NCBI RefSeq assembly: GCF_009727065.1
Contig: NZ_WNLP01000004.1
Span: forward strand, 62,001-126,000
Reading direction: 5' to 3'
DNA length: 64,000 bases
Source: Bifidobacterium canis
GTDB lineage: Bacteria; Actinomycetota; Actinomycetes; Actinomycetales; Bifidobacteriaceae
This document shows, piece by piece, positions 9,868 to 19,015 of this stretch. The position numbers and the translations under genes are program-made. How positions within the stretch are numbered: the stretch's first letter is position 1; every line of letters starts with the position of its first letter. The notes beneath the pieces are model-generated. The model did not search any database and was not told where the DNA came from. It worked only from the letters and a program-made list of their open reading frames with translations.

Positions 9868-9963
9868 GATTCGTGCACTACATTTGGTAGCCGCCGGAGA
9901 CCATGAGCGGTCGATGATCGTAAGGAACATAAACATGCGAGCACGTCAATCGATTGGAGAACT

Positions 9964-11562
9964 ATGAGCGTACGCAGAGTGATGGGCACCGAAACGGAAT
10001 ACGCCGTATCGGTTCGCAACAGGTCGAACGCGAACCCGGTGCAATCGTCGTTTGACGTCATAGCGCATGCCGGACTTGCACAGACACGGCATATCCGTTG
10101 GGACTACCGGCAGGAGAGCCCGATTCAAGATCTTCGTGGCATCACGCTCGAACGTGCGGCGGCACGCCCCGATATGCTCACCGACGAGCCGCAACGCAAC
10201 ATCACAAATGCGTTCGCCCCCAATGGCGGTCGCATGTACGTGGATCATGCGCATCCGGAGTATTCCGCTCCCGAAACCACCGACCCGTTTGAAGCGGTGC
10301 GATTCGATTTCGCCGGTGACCTGCTGATGCGGCAGGCTGCGCACGAGGCCAGCGAGGCGTGTGACGACACGTTCGAACTGTTTCGCAACAACGTCGACGG
10401 CAAAGGCGCTGCGTGGGGATCGCATGAGAATTATCAGGTGCGGCGCGACGTGCCGTTCGACTTGCTGGCATCACTCATGACGCTGCACTTCGTCAGTCGG
10501 CAGATATACACGGGCGCCGGGCGTCTCGGCATTGGCGAGCACAGCGAAACGGCCGGCTTCCAGTTGAGCCAGCGCGCCGACTACGTGCATATGAAAATCG
10601 GCTTGCAGACCACGTTCGACAGACCGATCATCAATACGCGAGATGAGGCACATGCGCCGCAAGCCATGCGCCGCCTGCACGTGATCGTCGGTGACGCCAA
10701 CCGCTTGCAATTCCCCGACGCGCTGAAATTGGGAACGACGAGTCTGCTGTTGTGGTGCGCTGAGCAGGAAGGCGAATCACGGCAGGTGCTCGAACAGATG
10801 CTTGCGCAATACACGCTGGCTGATCCGGTGGAGGCGATGCACACGGTGTCGCATGACCTGAGCCTGTCGCAACCGCTTGCATTGTTGAACGGCGGCCAAA
10901 CGACGGCATGGCAGCTGCAGATCATGCTCCGCGAACTCGTGTACCACATCGCCTGCGAACAATACGACACCGATGTGAGGGGCGAACCATTGTGGCCGGA
11001 TGCGCAGACCCGCTCCATCATGGCCATGTGGCAGCAGGCGCTGCTCGACGTCGCGGCCGTGCGTCATGCCAACGATGACGAGCGATTGAGCATGGCTGGA
11101 GAAGCGTCACGACTCGAATGGCTGCTCAAATGGCAGCTGTTGGAGAAAATGAGACGCAGACTGCATGCGGAATCCGGTGGCTGGGATGATGCGCGACTCG
11201 GCGCGCTGGAGCTACGCTGGGCATCTCTGGCACCAGATAATGAGCGTGTGTTCGCGAAAGCGCGCGCCAACGCTGAGAAAGTGGTGTCTGACGACGATAT
11301 TGCCGACGCCGCGCGAACAGCGCCGAATGACACGCGCGCGTGGCTGCGTGCGGCGATGCTCAGAAGATTCCCGGAACAGATCCGTGCAGTATCATGGACG
11401 CACATCACCACGATCGCTTATGCCGACGGGTTGTGTTGGACGTTGGATATGAGTTCGCCGACGGCGTTCAACCAGCAGCAGTGCGAGGAAAAAGTCAGCG
11501 AAGCGCAAACCGCTGCAGAACTCATTGCCGCACTCGGTGGTACGTCGGAGCAGGCACATTGA
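9964..11562 (+). CDS. dop: Pup deamidase/depupylase
   Basis: Converts the C-terminal Gln of Pup to Glu so that PafA can attach it, and removes Pup from tagged proteins. The 532-aa protein opens with RRVMGTETEYAVSV, the carboxylate-amine-ligase-like motif shared with PafA but in the Dop form. Further family features are EYSAPETTDP, NNVDGKGAAWGSHENY, and MVHTRDE-like PIINTRDEAHA. A longer loop after the first motif (about residues 16-60) is characteristic of Dop rather than PafA. The downstream pup ends in GGQ, so this enzyme is required. ATG 9964 follows TTGGAGAAC. Confidence 0.94.
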   Translation: MSVRRVMGTETEYAVSVRNRSNANPVQSSFDVIAHAGLAQTRHIRWDYRQESPIQDLRGITLERAAARPDMLTDEPQRNITNAFAPNGGRMYVDHAHPEYSAPETTDPFEAVRFDFAGDLLMRQAAHEASEACDDTFELFRNNVDGKGAAWGSHENYQVRRDVPFDLLASLMTLHFVSRQIYTGAGRLGIGEHSETAGFQLSQRADYVHMKIGLQTTFDRPIINTRDEAHAPQAMRRLHVIVGDANRLQFPDALKLGTTSLLLWCAEQEGESRQVLEQMLAQYTLADPVEAMHTVSHDLSLSQPLALLNGGQTTAWQLQIMLRELVYHIACEQYDTDVRGEPLWPDAQTRSIMAMWQQALLDVAAVRHANDDERLSMAGEASRLEWLLKWQLLEKMRRRLHAESGGWDDARLGALELRWASLAPDNERVFAKARANAEKVVSDDDIADAARTAPNDTRAWLRAAMLRRFPEQIRAVSWTHITTIAYADGLCWTLDMSSPTAFNQQQCEEKVSEAQTAAELIAALGGTSEQAH

Positions 11563-11660
11563 ACAACACTTTCGGCGAGAGTGCAGGTGGGTGCACTATT
11601 ATTTGTTAGGCTTATAGACAGGTTTCGTATAACGCGAAGCTGTGAAAGAAGGAAATCGTC

Positions 11661-12551
11661 ATGTCGATGGGATTACGTGATCTCGCGGTTCAGGTGAGCC
11701 GCATTGCCGCTGACGCCGGCAAACACGCGCTCAACGACCAGCTCATGCCAAAGGATCTGACGGTGTTGAGCACGGCGCAGCGAGATTACTCGAATGGCCT
11801 GAAAGTGGATGACCGCCTGTCGCAGTTCATCTACAATCGACTCACATACATCGACCCATTCAAAGGCAGGTGGGAAGACCGCACCGATGAGTGGGCTCCA
11901 GGAGACAGGTATTGGTGTGTCGGCGGAATCGATGGCGTTATCAACTATTCACGCAACATGGCCGAATGGACAGTGACCATTTCGCTGTTCGAGTTCAACG
12001 AGTTCGGCTCGGCGCAACCCATTCTCGGCGTCATCCATGCGCCCGCCCTCAACCTGACCTATCTCGCCGCACGTGGGCAGGGGTCCATTCGCATGCGTCA
12101 GACTCCGATAGGGGAGAAGCGCGAGAAGATCATGCCGTCCACCGTCAGCCACCTGGAAGGCTCCGTGGTGAGTTTCGGCATGTCATACATACCGCAGGAA
12201 GCACAGCACGCGTTGAACGTAGTCGGCAGCATTGCAGGAAAGCCAGCCGACATCAAACGCATTGGCCCCGTTTCACTGGACGTGTGCAAGGTCGCTGACG
12301 GCACATATGACGCATATTTCGAGCCGCACTTGCACGAACGCGACGTTCCCGCCATCTCCGCGGCGGCGGTTGTGCTGTGGGAGGCGCAAGGCCAGTTGAG
12401 CACATGGAACGGAGACTTGGTTCACTGGCGCAGTGAAAACGATCTCGTCGCCACAAACGGGCAAATCATCGACGAATTGCGCCCATATCTGCTCGACACG
12501 CATTGCCCGGAGCCCTACCACAACAATTCAAACGGTGATCAGCAGAGCTGA
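11661..12551 (+). CDS. Inositol monophosphatase/CysQ-family protein with altered active site
   Basis: A 296-aa protein with the FIG/IMPase fold: a motif corresponding to W-x-x-DPIDGT reads YWCVGGIDGVINYSR (84-98) and the C-terminal WDxAAG motif reads HERDVPAIS (225-233). The second metal-binding Asp of motif A (D91) and the Asp of motif B (D228) remain. The first Asp and Pro are replaced by GG, and the catalytic Thr by Val. An acidic EDRTDE stretch (72-77) may supply the Glu ligand. It may be inactive or act on a different substrate. It lies between dop and pup and is followed closely by pup. Start 11661 has AGAAGGA upstream. Confidence 0.75.
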   Translation: MSMGLRDLAVQVSRIAADAGKHALNDQLMPKDLTVLSTAQRDYSNGLKVDDRLSQFIYNRLTYIDPFKGRWEDRTDEWAPGDRYWCVGGIDGVINYSRNMAEWTVTISLFEFNEFGSAQPILGVIHAPALNLTYLAARGQGSIRMRQTPIGEKREKIMPSTVSHLEGSVVSFGMSYIPQEAQHALNVVGSIAGKPADIKRIGPVSLDVCKVADGTYDAYFEPHLHERDVPAISAAAVVLWEAQGQLSTWNGDLVHWRSENDLVATNGQIIDELRPYLLDTHCPEPYHNNSNGDQQS

Positions 12552-12599
12552 ACCAGCTCCTGCTCAACGCCGATATAGTTGATATTTGAGGAGCAGCAT

Positions 12600-12803
12600 A
12601 TGCCACAGGAATCGCAGCGCATCACACCGCAGGCCCAAGAAAACACGCAATCTGACGAACATGTTGCAAGCCAACAGGGGCAGGGCGAGGCGGCACAGGC
12701 GCAAAGCGACGATCTCGATTCCATTCTCGACGACATCGAAACGGTGCTTGAGACCAACGCCGAAGAATACGTGAACAGCTTCGTGCAAAAAGGCGGCCAG
12801 TGA
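12600..12803 (+). CDS. pup: Prokaryotic ubiquitin-like protein Pup
   Basis: Disordered 67-aa protein modifier joined by PafA to lysines of target proteins. It ends in KGGQ, the form that needs deamidation by Dop. The interaction helix [20 protein letters not shown] (residues 38-56) and the following [11 protein letters not shown] match the family closely. The N-terminal half is Gln-rich and low in complexity, also typical. ATG 12600 follows GAGGAGCA (12588-12595). The stop overlaps the pafA start, so the two should be translated together. No prcB/prcA lies between pup and pafA. Confidence 0.97.
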   Translation: MPQESQRITPQAQENTQSDEHVASQQGQGEAAQAQSDDLDSILDDIETVLETNAEEYVNSFVQKGGQ

Positions 12804-14296
12804 TGCCACAGCTGCACGACAGCGGCTCGCGACTCGATGCACAGGCGCAACCATCAATGCATCATGATGACTTCGCACGCATATTCGGTTTGGAAACCGA
12901 ATACGGTGTGAGCGTCACCGGCGTCTACACGCCAGTCGACGCCGGGCAAGTGGCCATGACGATGTTCCAGCCGGTCGTGCGCCAAGCCCGTTCGACGAAC
13001 ACCTACCTCGACAATGGCGCAAGGCTCTACCTGGACGTCGGAGCTCATCCGGAATATGCCACAGCCGAAGCCATCTGCCCGTTTGACGCGCTCACCAACG
13101 ACCTCGCCGGTGAACGAATCATGCGCACCATGGCATTGGACGCACAGAAGCGGCTCCGTAACAACCCCGCGACAAGCAATGCGACCATTCACCTCTACAA
13201 GAACAACGCAGACAGTGCAGGGCATTCGTTCGGTTGCCATGAAAACTATTTGGTACGTCGCTTCATCGGCATCGACGCGATTGAACACATATTGCTGCCA
13301 TTCCTGATCACACGGCAGATCTACACAGGCGCAGGTCGCTTCGACGGCGAACGGTTGCTCATCACGCAACGAGCATCATTCGTTGACGAAACGGTTTCTT
13401 CGGCAACCACCAGATCACGCCCGATGGTCAACACGCGTGACGAACCGCATGCGAATCCTGAGGAATTTCGCAGACTCCACGTGATCATAGGCGATTCGAA
13501 CCGTTCACAATGGGCCATCCTGATGAAATGCGCCACCACACATCTGGTGCTGTGCGCTATGGAAGATGCCGCGCGACACAACACGCTTTCCGAGCTGAGT
13601 GCAATGGCTCTCGCAGACCCCATTGCGGCAAATCACGCCGTCAATGAGCATGGCGCATATGCGAATATCGCGCTCGCCAACGGCAAGACGCTCAGCGCAC
13701 TCGAAATTCAGCGGTGGTTCCTCGACCATGCGAACGAGTTCCTCTCCACACATGCCACAGCCGTCGAACTCACATTACGTACCGACCCGCTGTGTTCCCC
13801 CGCTTGGATCGCCGAACAGTGGGAATGGGCGCTTGACATGCTGGGCGACAACAATATCGAAGCGTTGTCTCATGTTGTGGACTGGGCCGCCAAACGCATG
13901 TTCTTCACCCGTTTGGAAGAGAGAGGATCGGTTGCGCCGGCGCGATTGCAACAGCTTGACATGGACTATCACGACGTGGCCAACGGCAAGCTGTACAATT
14001 CACTGTGCTCACACGGATACATGCGCACATTCGCAACCGATCAGCAGATCAGCACGGCGACACACACTCCGCCGGCACATACCCGCGCACAACTCCGTGG
14101 CGCGTTCGTGCGCGAGGCGAAAGCTGCGAATGCTCGGTATGACTGTGATTGGACGCAATTGAGATTACTGCAACCGGTGCGCATGGAAGCGACCATGCTT
14201 GACCCGTTCTCCGACGTGCCGAACGAGCAAGTCACGCATATTATGGACTATCTCGAACATTTGAGTGGACACGATTCCGTTGATATGCCGGTGTGA
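12803..14296 (+). CDS. pafA: Pup--protein ligase
   Basis: ATP-dependent ligase that forms an isopeptide bond between the C-terminal Glu of Pup and substrate lysines. The 497-aa protein carries FGLETEYGVSVTG near residue 30, YLDVGAHPEYATAEAICPFD (about 75-94) with the expected catalytic-base Asp, and HENYLVRRFI. ATG 12803 overlaps the pup stop by one base and has AAGGCGG at 12790-12796. A later Met at 12857 would give a start nearer to the family average, so the N-terminus is uncertain by 18 residues. It ends the pupylation cluster. Confidence 0.95.
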   Translation: MPQLHDSGSRLDAQAQPSMHHDDFARIFGLETEYGVSVTGVYTPVDAGQVAMTMFQPVVRQARSTNTYLDNGARLYLDVGAHPEYATAEAICPFDALTNDLAGERIMRTMALDAQKRLRNNPATSNATIHLYKNNADSAGHSFGCHENYLVRRFIGIDAIEHILLPFLITRQIYTGAGRFDGERLLITQRASFVDETVSSATTRSRPMVNTRDEPHANPEEFRRLHVIIGDSNRSQWAILMKCATTHLVLCAMEDAARHNTLSELSAMALADPIAANHAVNEHGAYANIALANGKTLSALEIQRWFLDHANEFLSTHATAVELTLRTDPLCSPAWIAEQWEWALDMLGDNNIEALSHVVDWAAKRMFFTRLEERGSVAPARLQQLDMDYHDVANGKLYNSLCSHGYMRTFATDQQISTATHTPPAHTRAQLRGAFVREAKAANARYDCDWTQLRLLQPVRMEATMLDPFSDVPNEQVTHIMDYLEHLSGHDSVDMPV

Positions 14297-14354
14297 TGCT
14301 CCGTTCGACACATGCAAACATGGTAGTGGCGGCAAATCGCAGATACAGCAATAA

Positions 14355-14382
14355 AAATCCCGACCAGCATTGGTCGGGATTT
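14355..14382. terminator. Terminator between pafA and hup
   Basis: A perfect 12-bp stem AAATCCCGACCA (14355-14366) pairs with 14371-14382 around a 4-nt loop. Short A- and T-runs flank it, so it works in both directions between the convergent pafA and hup. Confidence 0.85.
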
Positions 14383-14399
14383 CTGTTTCGCGGGTTAAA

Positions 14400-14681
14400 T
14401 CACTCGCTGACAGCCTTCTTCAGCAGGGAGCCAGCCGAGATGCGAACGCCGTAGGTTGCCGGGATCTCGATGGTCTCGCCAGTGCGAGGATTACGACCGG
14501 TGCGAGCAGCACGCTTCACGCGCTCTGCAGAGAGCAGACCGGTGAGCTTGATGCCTTCGCCGTTCTTCATTGCTTCGATGAAGACGTCGCGGAATGCGTT
14601 GACAGCAGCCTCAGCCTGAGCCTTGGTCAGACCGGACTTCTGAGAGATCTTTGCAACGAGATCAGACTTATTGTATGCCAT
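14400..14681 (-). CDS. hup: DNA-binding protein HU
   Basis: Nucleoid-associated histone-like protein of 93 aa that bends DNA as a dimer. It begins MAYNKSDLVAKISQKSGLTK. The HU signature with arginine-rich arm GRNPRTGETIEIPA (about residues 63-76) is intact, and the C-terminus SAGSLLKKAVSE is normal, so it is a minimal HU without the Lys-rich tail seen in mycobacteria. A ribosome site AAGGACG precedes the ATG at 14681. It is transcribed toward pafA. Confidence 0.97.
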   Translation of the reverse strand: MAYNKSDLVAKISQKSGLTKAQAEAAVNAFRDVFIEAMKNGEGIKLTGLLSAERVKRAARTGRNPRTGETIEIPATYGVRISAGSLLKKAVSE

Positions 14682-14734
14682 AGAAGCGTCCTTCTTTGTC
14701 AGGGGTAATCCTCATTGCGGATAACCACATGTTC

Positions 14735-14763
14735 ATATGAATCTTACCTCAAGATTCGGTCAA
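14735..14763 (-). promoter_or_regulatory. Candidate hup promoter
   Basis: On the minus strand TTGACC (14758-14763) and TCATAT (14735-14740) are separated by exactly 17 bp, about 55 bp before the hup start. The fit to sigma-70-type consensus is good at -35 and moderate at -10. Inferred from sequence only. Confidence 0.45.
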
Positions 14764-14844
14764 AACCGCTGATTTTCAACGATTTATCATCTTTTTTCGC
14801 ATTCGGCTACGGAGTTGACACAAAATCTAACAAAACCTAACAAA

Positions 14845-17391
14845 TTAGATCAAATTGTGCTTATCCAGCCACTTCATAGCGAGTGCGCCGAGCGGAATAC
14901 GAATCCAGTAGAAGACGATGCGGTAGAGCAGTGTGGCGGAAAGCGCCAACGCAGCGGGCACGCCGACTGCCGAGAAAGCGACGGACAGCGCAGCTTCGAC
15001 CGCGCCGAGACCGCCAGGCGTAGGCACTGCGGAACCCAGCGTATTGGCGAGCAGGAAGATGAACGTCGTCTCGATCGGATTCATGTTGAAGCCGAATGCG
15101 AGCAATGCTGCCCAGAATCCGAAGCCGGTAGACAGGTTGAGAATCAACGAGCCGGTGATGCTGCCGAACAGTTTGCGCGGCTGCGTCAGCGTCTCCAGCA
15201 ACGAACGCGCATACGACTTCACCAGAGGCAGATACTTGTCGGTGAGTTTGCGCCGTACGGAGGGAATCGCCATGAGTATGCTGACCGCCAGCGCAACCGC
15301 CGCGATCACCAGAATCAGCGTGTTCGTTGGAATCATGCCCGAAAGTGTGTTGCGTCCGGTGAAAATGCCGATCAGCAACAGCAACAGCACAGTGACCACC
15401 GCTTGCACGGCGAGCACGGCACTCATGATAGCCGTGGCTGTCGTGTTGCGGTACCCATTCTTGCGCAGATACTGCAGGTTCACAAACGCGGGTCCAATGC
15501 CAGCTGGCATCGACACGGCGGTGAATCCGGCGGCGATCTGCGAGCACAGCAAGCCGAAAGGCGAACGCTTGTCGCTGTCCATGAACGCACCCAACGCCAA
15601 CGCCGAGCCGACCCAGGCGAGGAACCCGAACGCGAAGCAGACAAGCGCCCACCACAGATTCGCCTGTTTGACCGCCGCGATCATCTCGTCCGGTCGCATC
15701 TGCGTGAGCACCACGTAGACGGCGACGATGAGCAGCACCAAACCGAAGAACGAGCGTGCATTGAATCGGGTGAGCGTCACCTGCTCCATCGTTTCGCTCA
15801 CCTCTTCGGGAGCCAACGCGTTCAACGCCTGACGCAGCTGTTCCACCAGATGCTTGTCCCATCCCTCCATCTGCCTGGTTGCAGTAGGCAAAGCCGCCTT
15901 CTGCACGAACGGAATCAGCGAGATGAGCAGGTCATCGCCCCAGGCGCGGCGTGCGAGCTCGACGGTGCGATCGACGCCGAGCTTCGCGGCGAACAATGTG
16001 AGCAGTTGCACTTTGTCGATGACGATGTTCGATGTGCCGGAAGCGTAGTCACCGTTCTGCCAGCCGGCGATATACATATCTCCGGAGGCGGTGCGGGCGA
16101 TTGTGTCAAGAGTGATCTGCCGGTGCGTATAGCCGCGCTGGTGTGCACGAAGCAGGTAGTTCATCAGCGAAAGAGCCTGATCATCACTCAGTTTGCTCAC
16201 ATCGACCTGTTCGACACCGGAATGGCGTTCGAACACCAGAATCGAAGACTCGCCATAGTCGCACACGCCATACGGGTGCACACTGGTGAGATGAATATCG
16301 TGCAAACCGAGCAGCATCGAATAATGATGATGCGTGGCGCTCACCGCGGATCGGTCATGCCGCACGGCAACGCCGTTGAGCCTGATGAGCTGCCAGAGCT
16401 GGGTGAAATACCCCGAGATCTGCACTTGGTTGTCGAGAACCGACACAACATAGTGGCAACCGGCCTCATCAGTCAGATCGTACAACCTTGAATGAGCCGT
16501 CAGATCGTCGTCGAGCACGGGCATATGGTCGGCCTGCTCGTCGCGACGCGTAAGAGAAGCCGGATGCAAGCCAATGGAACTGAGCGCCTGCACGATCTGA
16601 TATCCCCACGCGCCGGAGTTCTTCGTGCCGACGGCGAAACGCATGATGAGACCCACAACGCGGCCGATGCAGATGGCGACGATCACGCCGGGTAGTGAAC
16701 TCCATGACGTGATGATGAAGATGGCGGCACCGATCAACAGCGCGTTCCAGCTCCACTTCACCGACGATCTGGTGTCACGCGGCCCCGCCATCGTGAGGAA
16801 CGCTGCGATGGCCGCATAGAAATCGGGTAGGAGGGAGGCTCCCAGTCGGGTGCCGTTCGACAGCAATGTGTTCACCAGTATTGCCGTGCTGTGGTACGAG
16901 ATCAGCGCAGACACACCCCAACAGGCGAGGAAGCCCAAGAGCAGAGCTCCGACCGTGCACGCCGACTGCATCCACTCACGGTTGAGAATCAACTGGATGA
17001 GCACGCCTACCACAATGCAGAGCACGATGATCTGCTGCAGCAACGACGACGGCAAATCTACCAGCCAGTCGAAGGCCTGCGATGCCGAATGCGCGTCGTT
17101 CTCGACGCCGGTGGTCAAGCCACGCAGATACAAGGCGATCAGAATCACCAGCACACCGCTGATCAATGCGGCCAGTGCATGGAACAGGTCACTGGTCACA
17201 CGATTGCGTTTCGGCGCCACATCGGTGACCTGCACGTTGGGGAACCTATCGGCCAGCGCATGCGGTGAGAGCCGGTCGTTGATCCTCACATCAGGATTCT
17301 GCTCCTGGGTGGTGATCGTGTGCTCGTCGCGGTGGTCGGTAGAGGCCTCCGCGGCCGAATGCCGATCTTCCGGTGGGGTGGACGATGTCAT
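14845..17391 (-). CDS. Large membrane protein: kinase-like region fused to lysylphosphatidylglycerol-synthase-type flippase domain
   Basis: An 848-aa membrane protein. Residues about 66-280 hold six or so hydrophobic helices. Residues about 290-520 form a soluble region with a kinase-like catalytic-loop remnant, HRQITLDTIA (423-432), followed by GDMYIAGWQNGD where a DFG-like motif would lie. The last 280 residues form the YbhN/UPF0104 (LPG synthase transmembrane) domain with SMPAGIGPAFVNLQYLRKNG and AVPTPGGLGAVEAALS. The family moves or modifies lipids. The substrate here is unknown. The missing catalytic Asp in the HxD position suggests a pseudokinase or sensor. ATG 17391 follows AAGGA. An earlier in-frame start at 17457 lacks support. 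Confidence 0.82.
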   Translation of the reverse strand: MTSSTPPEDRHSAAEASTDHRDEHTITTQEQNPDVRINDRLSPHALADRFPNVQVTDVAPKRNRVTSDLFHALAALISGVLVILIALYLRGLTTGVENDAHSASQAFDWLVDLPSSLLQQIIVLCIVVGVLIQLILNREWMQSACTVGALLLGFLACWGVSALISYHSTAILVNTLLSNGTRLGASLLPDFYAAIAAFLTMAGPRDTRSSVKWSWNALLIGAAIFIITSWSSLPGVIVAICIGRVVGLIMRFAVGTKNSGAWGYQIVQALSSIGLHPASLTRRDEQADHMPVLDDDLTAHSRLYDLTDEAGCHYVVSVLDNQVQISGYFTQLWQLIRLNGVAVRHDRSAVSATHHHYSMLLGLHDIHLTSVHPYGVCDYGESSILVFERHSGVEQVDVSKLSDDQALSLMNYLLRAHQRGYTHRQITLDTIARTASGDMYIAGWQNGDYASGTSNIVIDKVQLLTLFAAKLGVDRTVELARRAWGDDLLISLIPFVQKAALPTATRQMEGWDKHLVEQLRQALNALAPEEVSETMEQVTLTRFNARSFFGLVLLIVAVYVVLTQMRPDEMIAAVKQANLWWALVCFAFGFLAWVGSALALGAFMDSDKRSPFGLLCSQIAAGFTAVSMPAGIGPAFVNLQYLRKNGYRNTTATAIMSAVLAVQAVVTVLLLLLIGIFTGRNTLSGMIPTNTLILVIAAVALAVSILMAIPSVRRKLTDKYLPLVKSYARSLLETLTQPRKLFGSITGSLILNLSTGFGFWAALLAFGFNMNPIETTFIFLLANTLGSAVPTPGGLGAVEAALSVAFSAVGVPAALALSATLLYRIVFYWIRIPLGALAMKWLDKHNLI

Positions 17392-17413
17392 GACAATCCT
17401 TCGCATACGAAAG

Positions 17414-17452
17414 ATGCTCATGCCGCAGGCGCTGCGCCCTTGGCATGAGCAT
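17414..17452 (-). terminator. Terminator after purB
   Basis: An 11-bp perfect stem ATGCTCATGCC (17414-17424) pairs with 17442-17452. A GC-rich loop contains GGCGCTGCGCC. It lies 47 bases beyond the purB stop codon on the minus strand. Confidence 0.65.
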
Positions 17453-17498
17453 CGCACAATACACGACTATTCTACGTGATGATCTGAACGCGTAGGCT

Positions 17499-18944
17499 TC
17501 ACTGCTGGTCGTATTTCACAAGCGTCGACGCCAACCCGACGTAGGTGCTCGGAGTCAACGCTTTGAGACGAGCCGCTGTCGCCTCATCGAAATCAAGCGA
17601 ATCGATGAAACGCTCGACATCGTCTTTCGAAATCGAATGCCCGCGCATCAGCTCCTTCACTTTCTCGTAAGGGCGTTCCATGCCTGGGCGTCCCGCCAGT
17701 TCCTGTGCGCGCATCGCGGTTTGAATGGGCTCGCCGAGCACCTCCCAGTTCTCATCGAGCTCACGCTGCATGACCTGCGCATTCGGGTGAATCGACTTCA
17801 GGCCGCCCAGCAGGTTGCTGAGCGCCAGCACGGAGTAGCCCAATGCCGAACCGATGTTGCGCTGGGTCGTCGAATCCGTCAGATCACGCTGCCAACGCGA
17901 TTCCACGAGAGTCGTGGCCAACGTGTCGAGCAGCGAGCAGGAAATCTCGAAATTCGCTTCCGCATTCTCGAAACGAATCGGATTGACCTTATGCGGCATC
18001 GTCGAAGAACCGGTTGCACCCTTGACCGGCACCTGAGCGAACACGCCACGCGAGATATACATCCACGTGTCAACGCACAGATTGTGCATGATGCGGTTCG
18101 CATGCGAAATCGTGTCGAAGAGTTCCGCCTGCCAATCATGAGATTCGATCTGGGTCGTCAACGGATTCCACGTCAAGCCCATGCGATTCTCGACGAATTC
18201 GCGTGAAACGGCGATCCAATCCACATTGGGAAGAGCGGCCACATGCGCGCCGAACGTGCCGGTGGCACCGTTGATCTTGCCCAGATACTCCTGCGAACGC
18301 ACGTGGTTGAGCTGACGGTTGAGCCTATACACGTAGACGGCAAGCTCCTTGCCGAGCGTCGTAGGTGTGGCCGGCTGCCCATGGGTCAGCGACAGCAACG
18401 GCATGTCTTTGAACTCGTCGGCGCGGGCGGCCAGCAACTCGACGATCGCTTCGGCATCTGGAAGCCACACGTGTTCGATGGCGTTCTTCACGCAGCGGGC
18501 GATGGAAAGATTGTTGATGTCTTCACTGGTGCAGGCGAAGTGCACCAACGTCTTGAGATCGGTCAGCTGTGTAGGTGCGCCTAGCACCTGCTCGGCGGTG
18601 TCGAGATAGTCGTCGATGTAGTATTCAACGGCTTTCACGTCGTGATGCGTCACCGCTTCATGCGCGGCATGGCGGGCGATGCCCTCGGCACCGAATTCTT
18701 CGGGGATGGAGCGCAGGAAGGCCTGCTCCTGCTCGGTCAACGGCTTGACGCCGGTGACGATCGGCTGCCAATCATTGCCTGCGAAACCGTTGGCGAGCAG
18801 AATCATCCACTCGACTTCGACGCGCATGCGTTCGCGGTTCAACGCCGGTTCGCTCAGATAGTCCACCAAGGCGGCGGTCTGCGCGTGATAGCGTCCATCA
18901 AGAGGGGTGAGGGCAATGGCTGGTGAAATCTCAGAAAGGTTCAT
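17499..18944 (-). CDS. purB: Adenylosuccinate lyase
   Basis: Catalyses two fumarate-releasing steps of purine biosynthesis (SAICAR to AICAR, and adenylosuccinate to AMP). The 481-aa protein has the fumarase/aspartase superfamily signature GSSTMPHKVNPIRFENAE, and a central CTSEDINNLSIA and LSLTHGQPATPTTLGKELA with the catalytic His. The form resembles the E. coli-type longer PurB. On the minus strand GATAGT lies 8 nt before ATG 18944 with no clear ribosome site, so a leaderless start is possible. It stands alone between the flippase gene and the WXG pair. Confidence 0.97.
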   Translation of the reverse strand: MNLSEISPAIALTPLDGRYHAQTAALVDYLSEPALNRERMRVEVEWMILLANGFAGNDWQPIVTGVKPLTEQEQAFLRSIPEEFGAEGIARHAAHEAVTHHDVKAVEYYIDDYLDTAEQVLGAPTQLTDLKTLVHFACTSEDINNLSIARCVKNAIEHVWLPDAEAIVELLAARADEFKDMPLLSLTHGQPATPTTLGKELAVYVYRLNRQLNHVRSQEYLGKINGATGTFGAHVAALPNVDWIAVSREFVENRMGLTWNPLTTQIESHDWQAELFDTISHANRIMHNLCVDTWMYISRGVFAQVPVKGATGSSTMPHKVNPIRFENAEANFEISCSLLDTLATTLVESRWQRDLTDSTTQRNIGSALGYSVLALSNLLGGLKSIHPNAQVMQRELDENWEVLGEPIQTAMRAQELAGRPGMERPYEKVKELMRGHSISKDDVERFIDSLDFDEATAARLKALTPSTYVGLASTLVKYDQQ

Positions 18945-19015
18945 AGCTTCACACTATCCCAGACCCATGAAACACCGCAGGGCATGTCCACATTGTTCAA
19001 CCGCAAGCCCTGACG

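Noticed and set aside
14815-16491. A 558-aa frame antisense to the flippase gene
   Set aside because: Gln/Arg/His-rich shadow with no similarity to known proteins. The opposite strand holds clear membrane helices.
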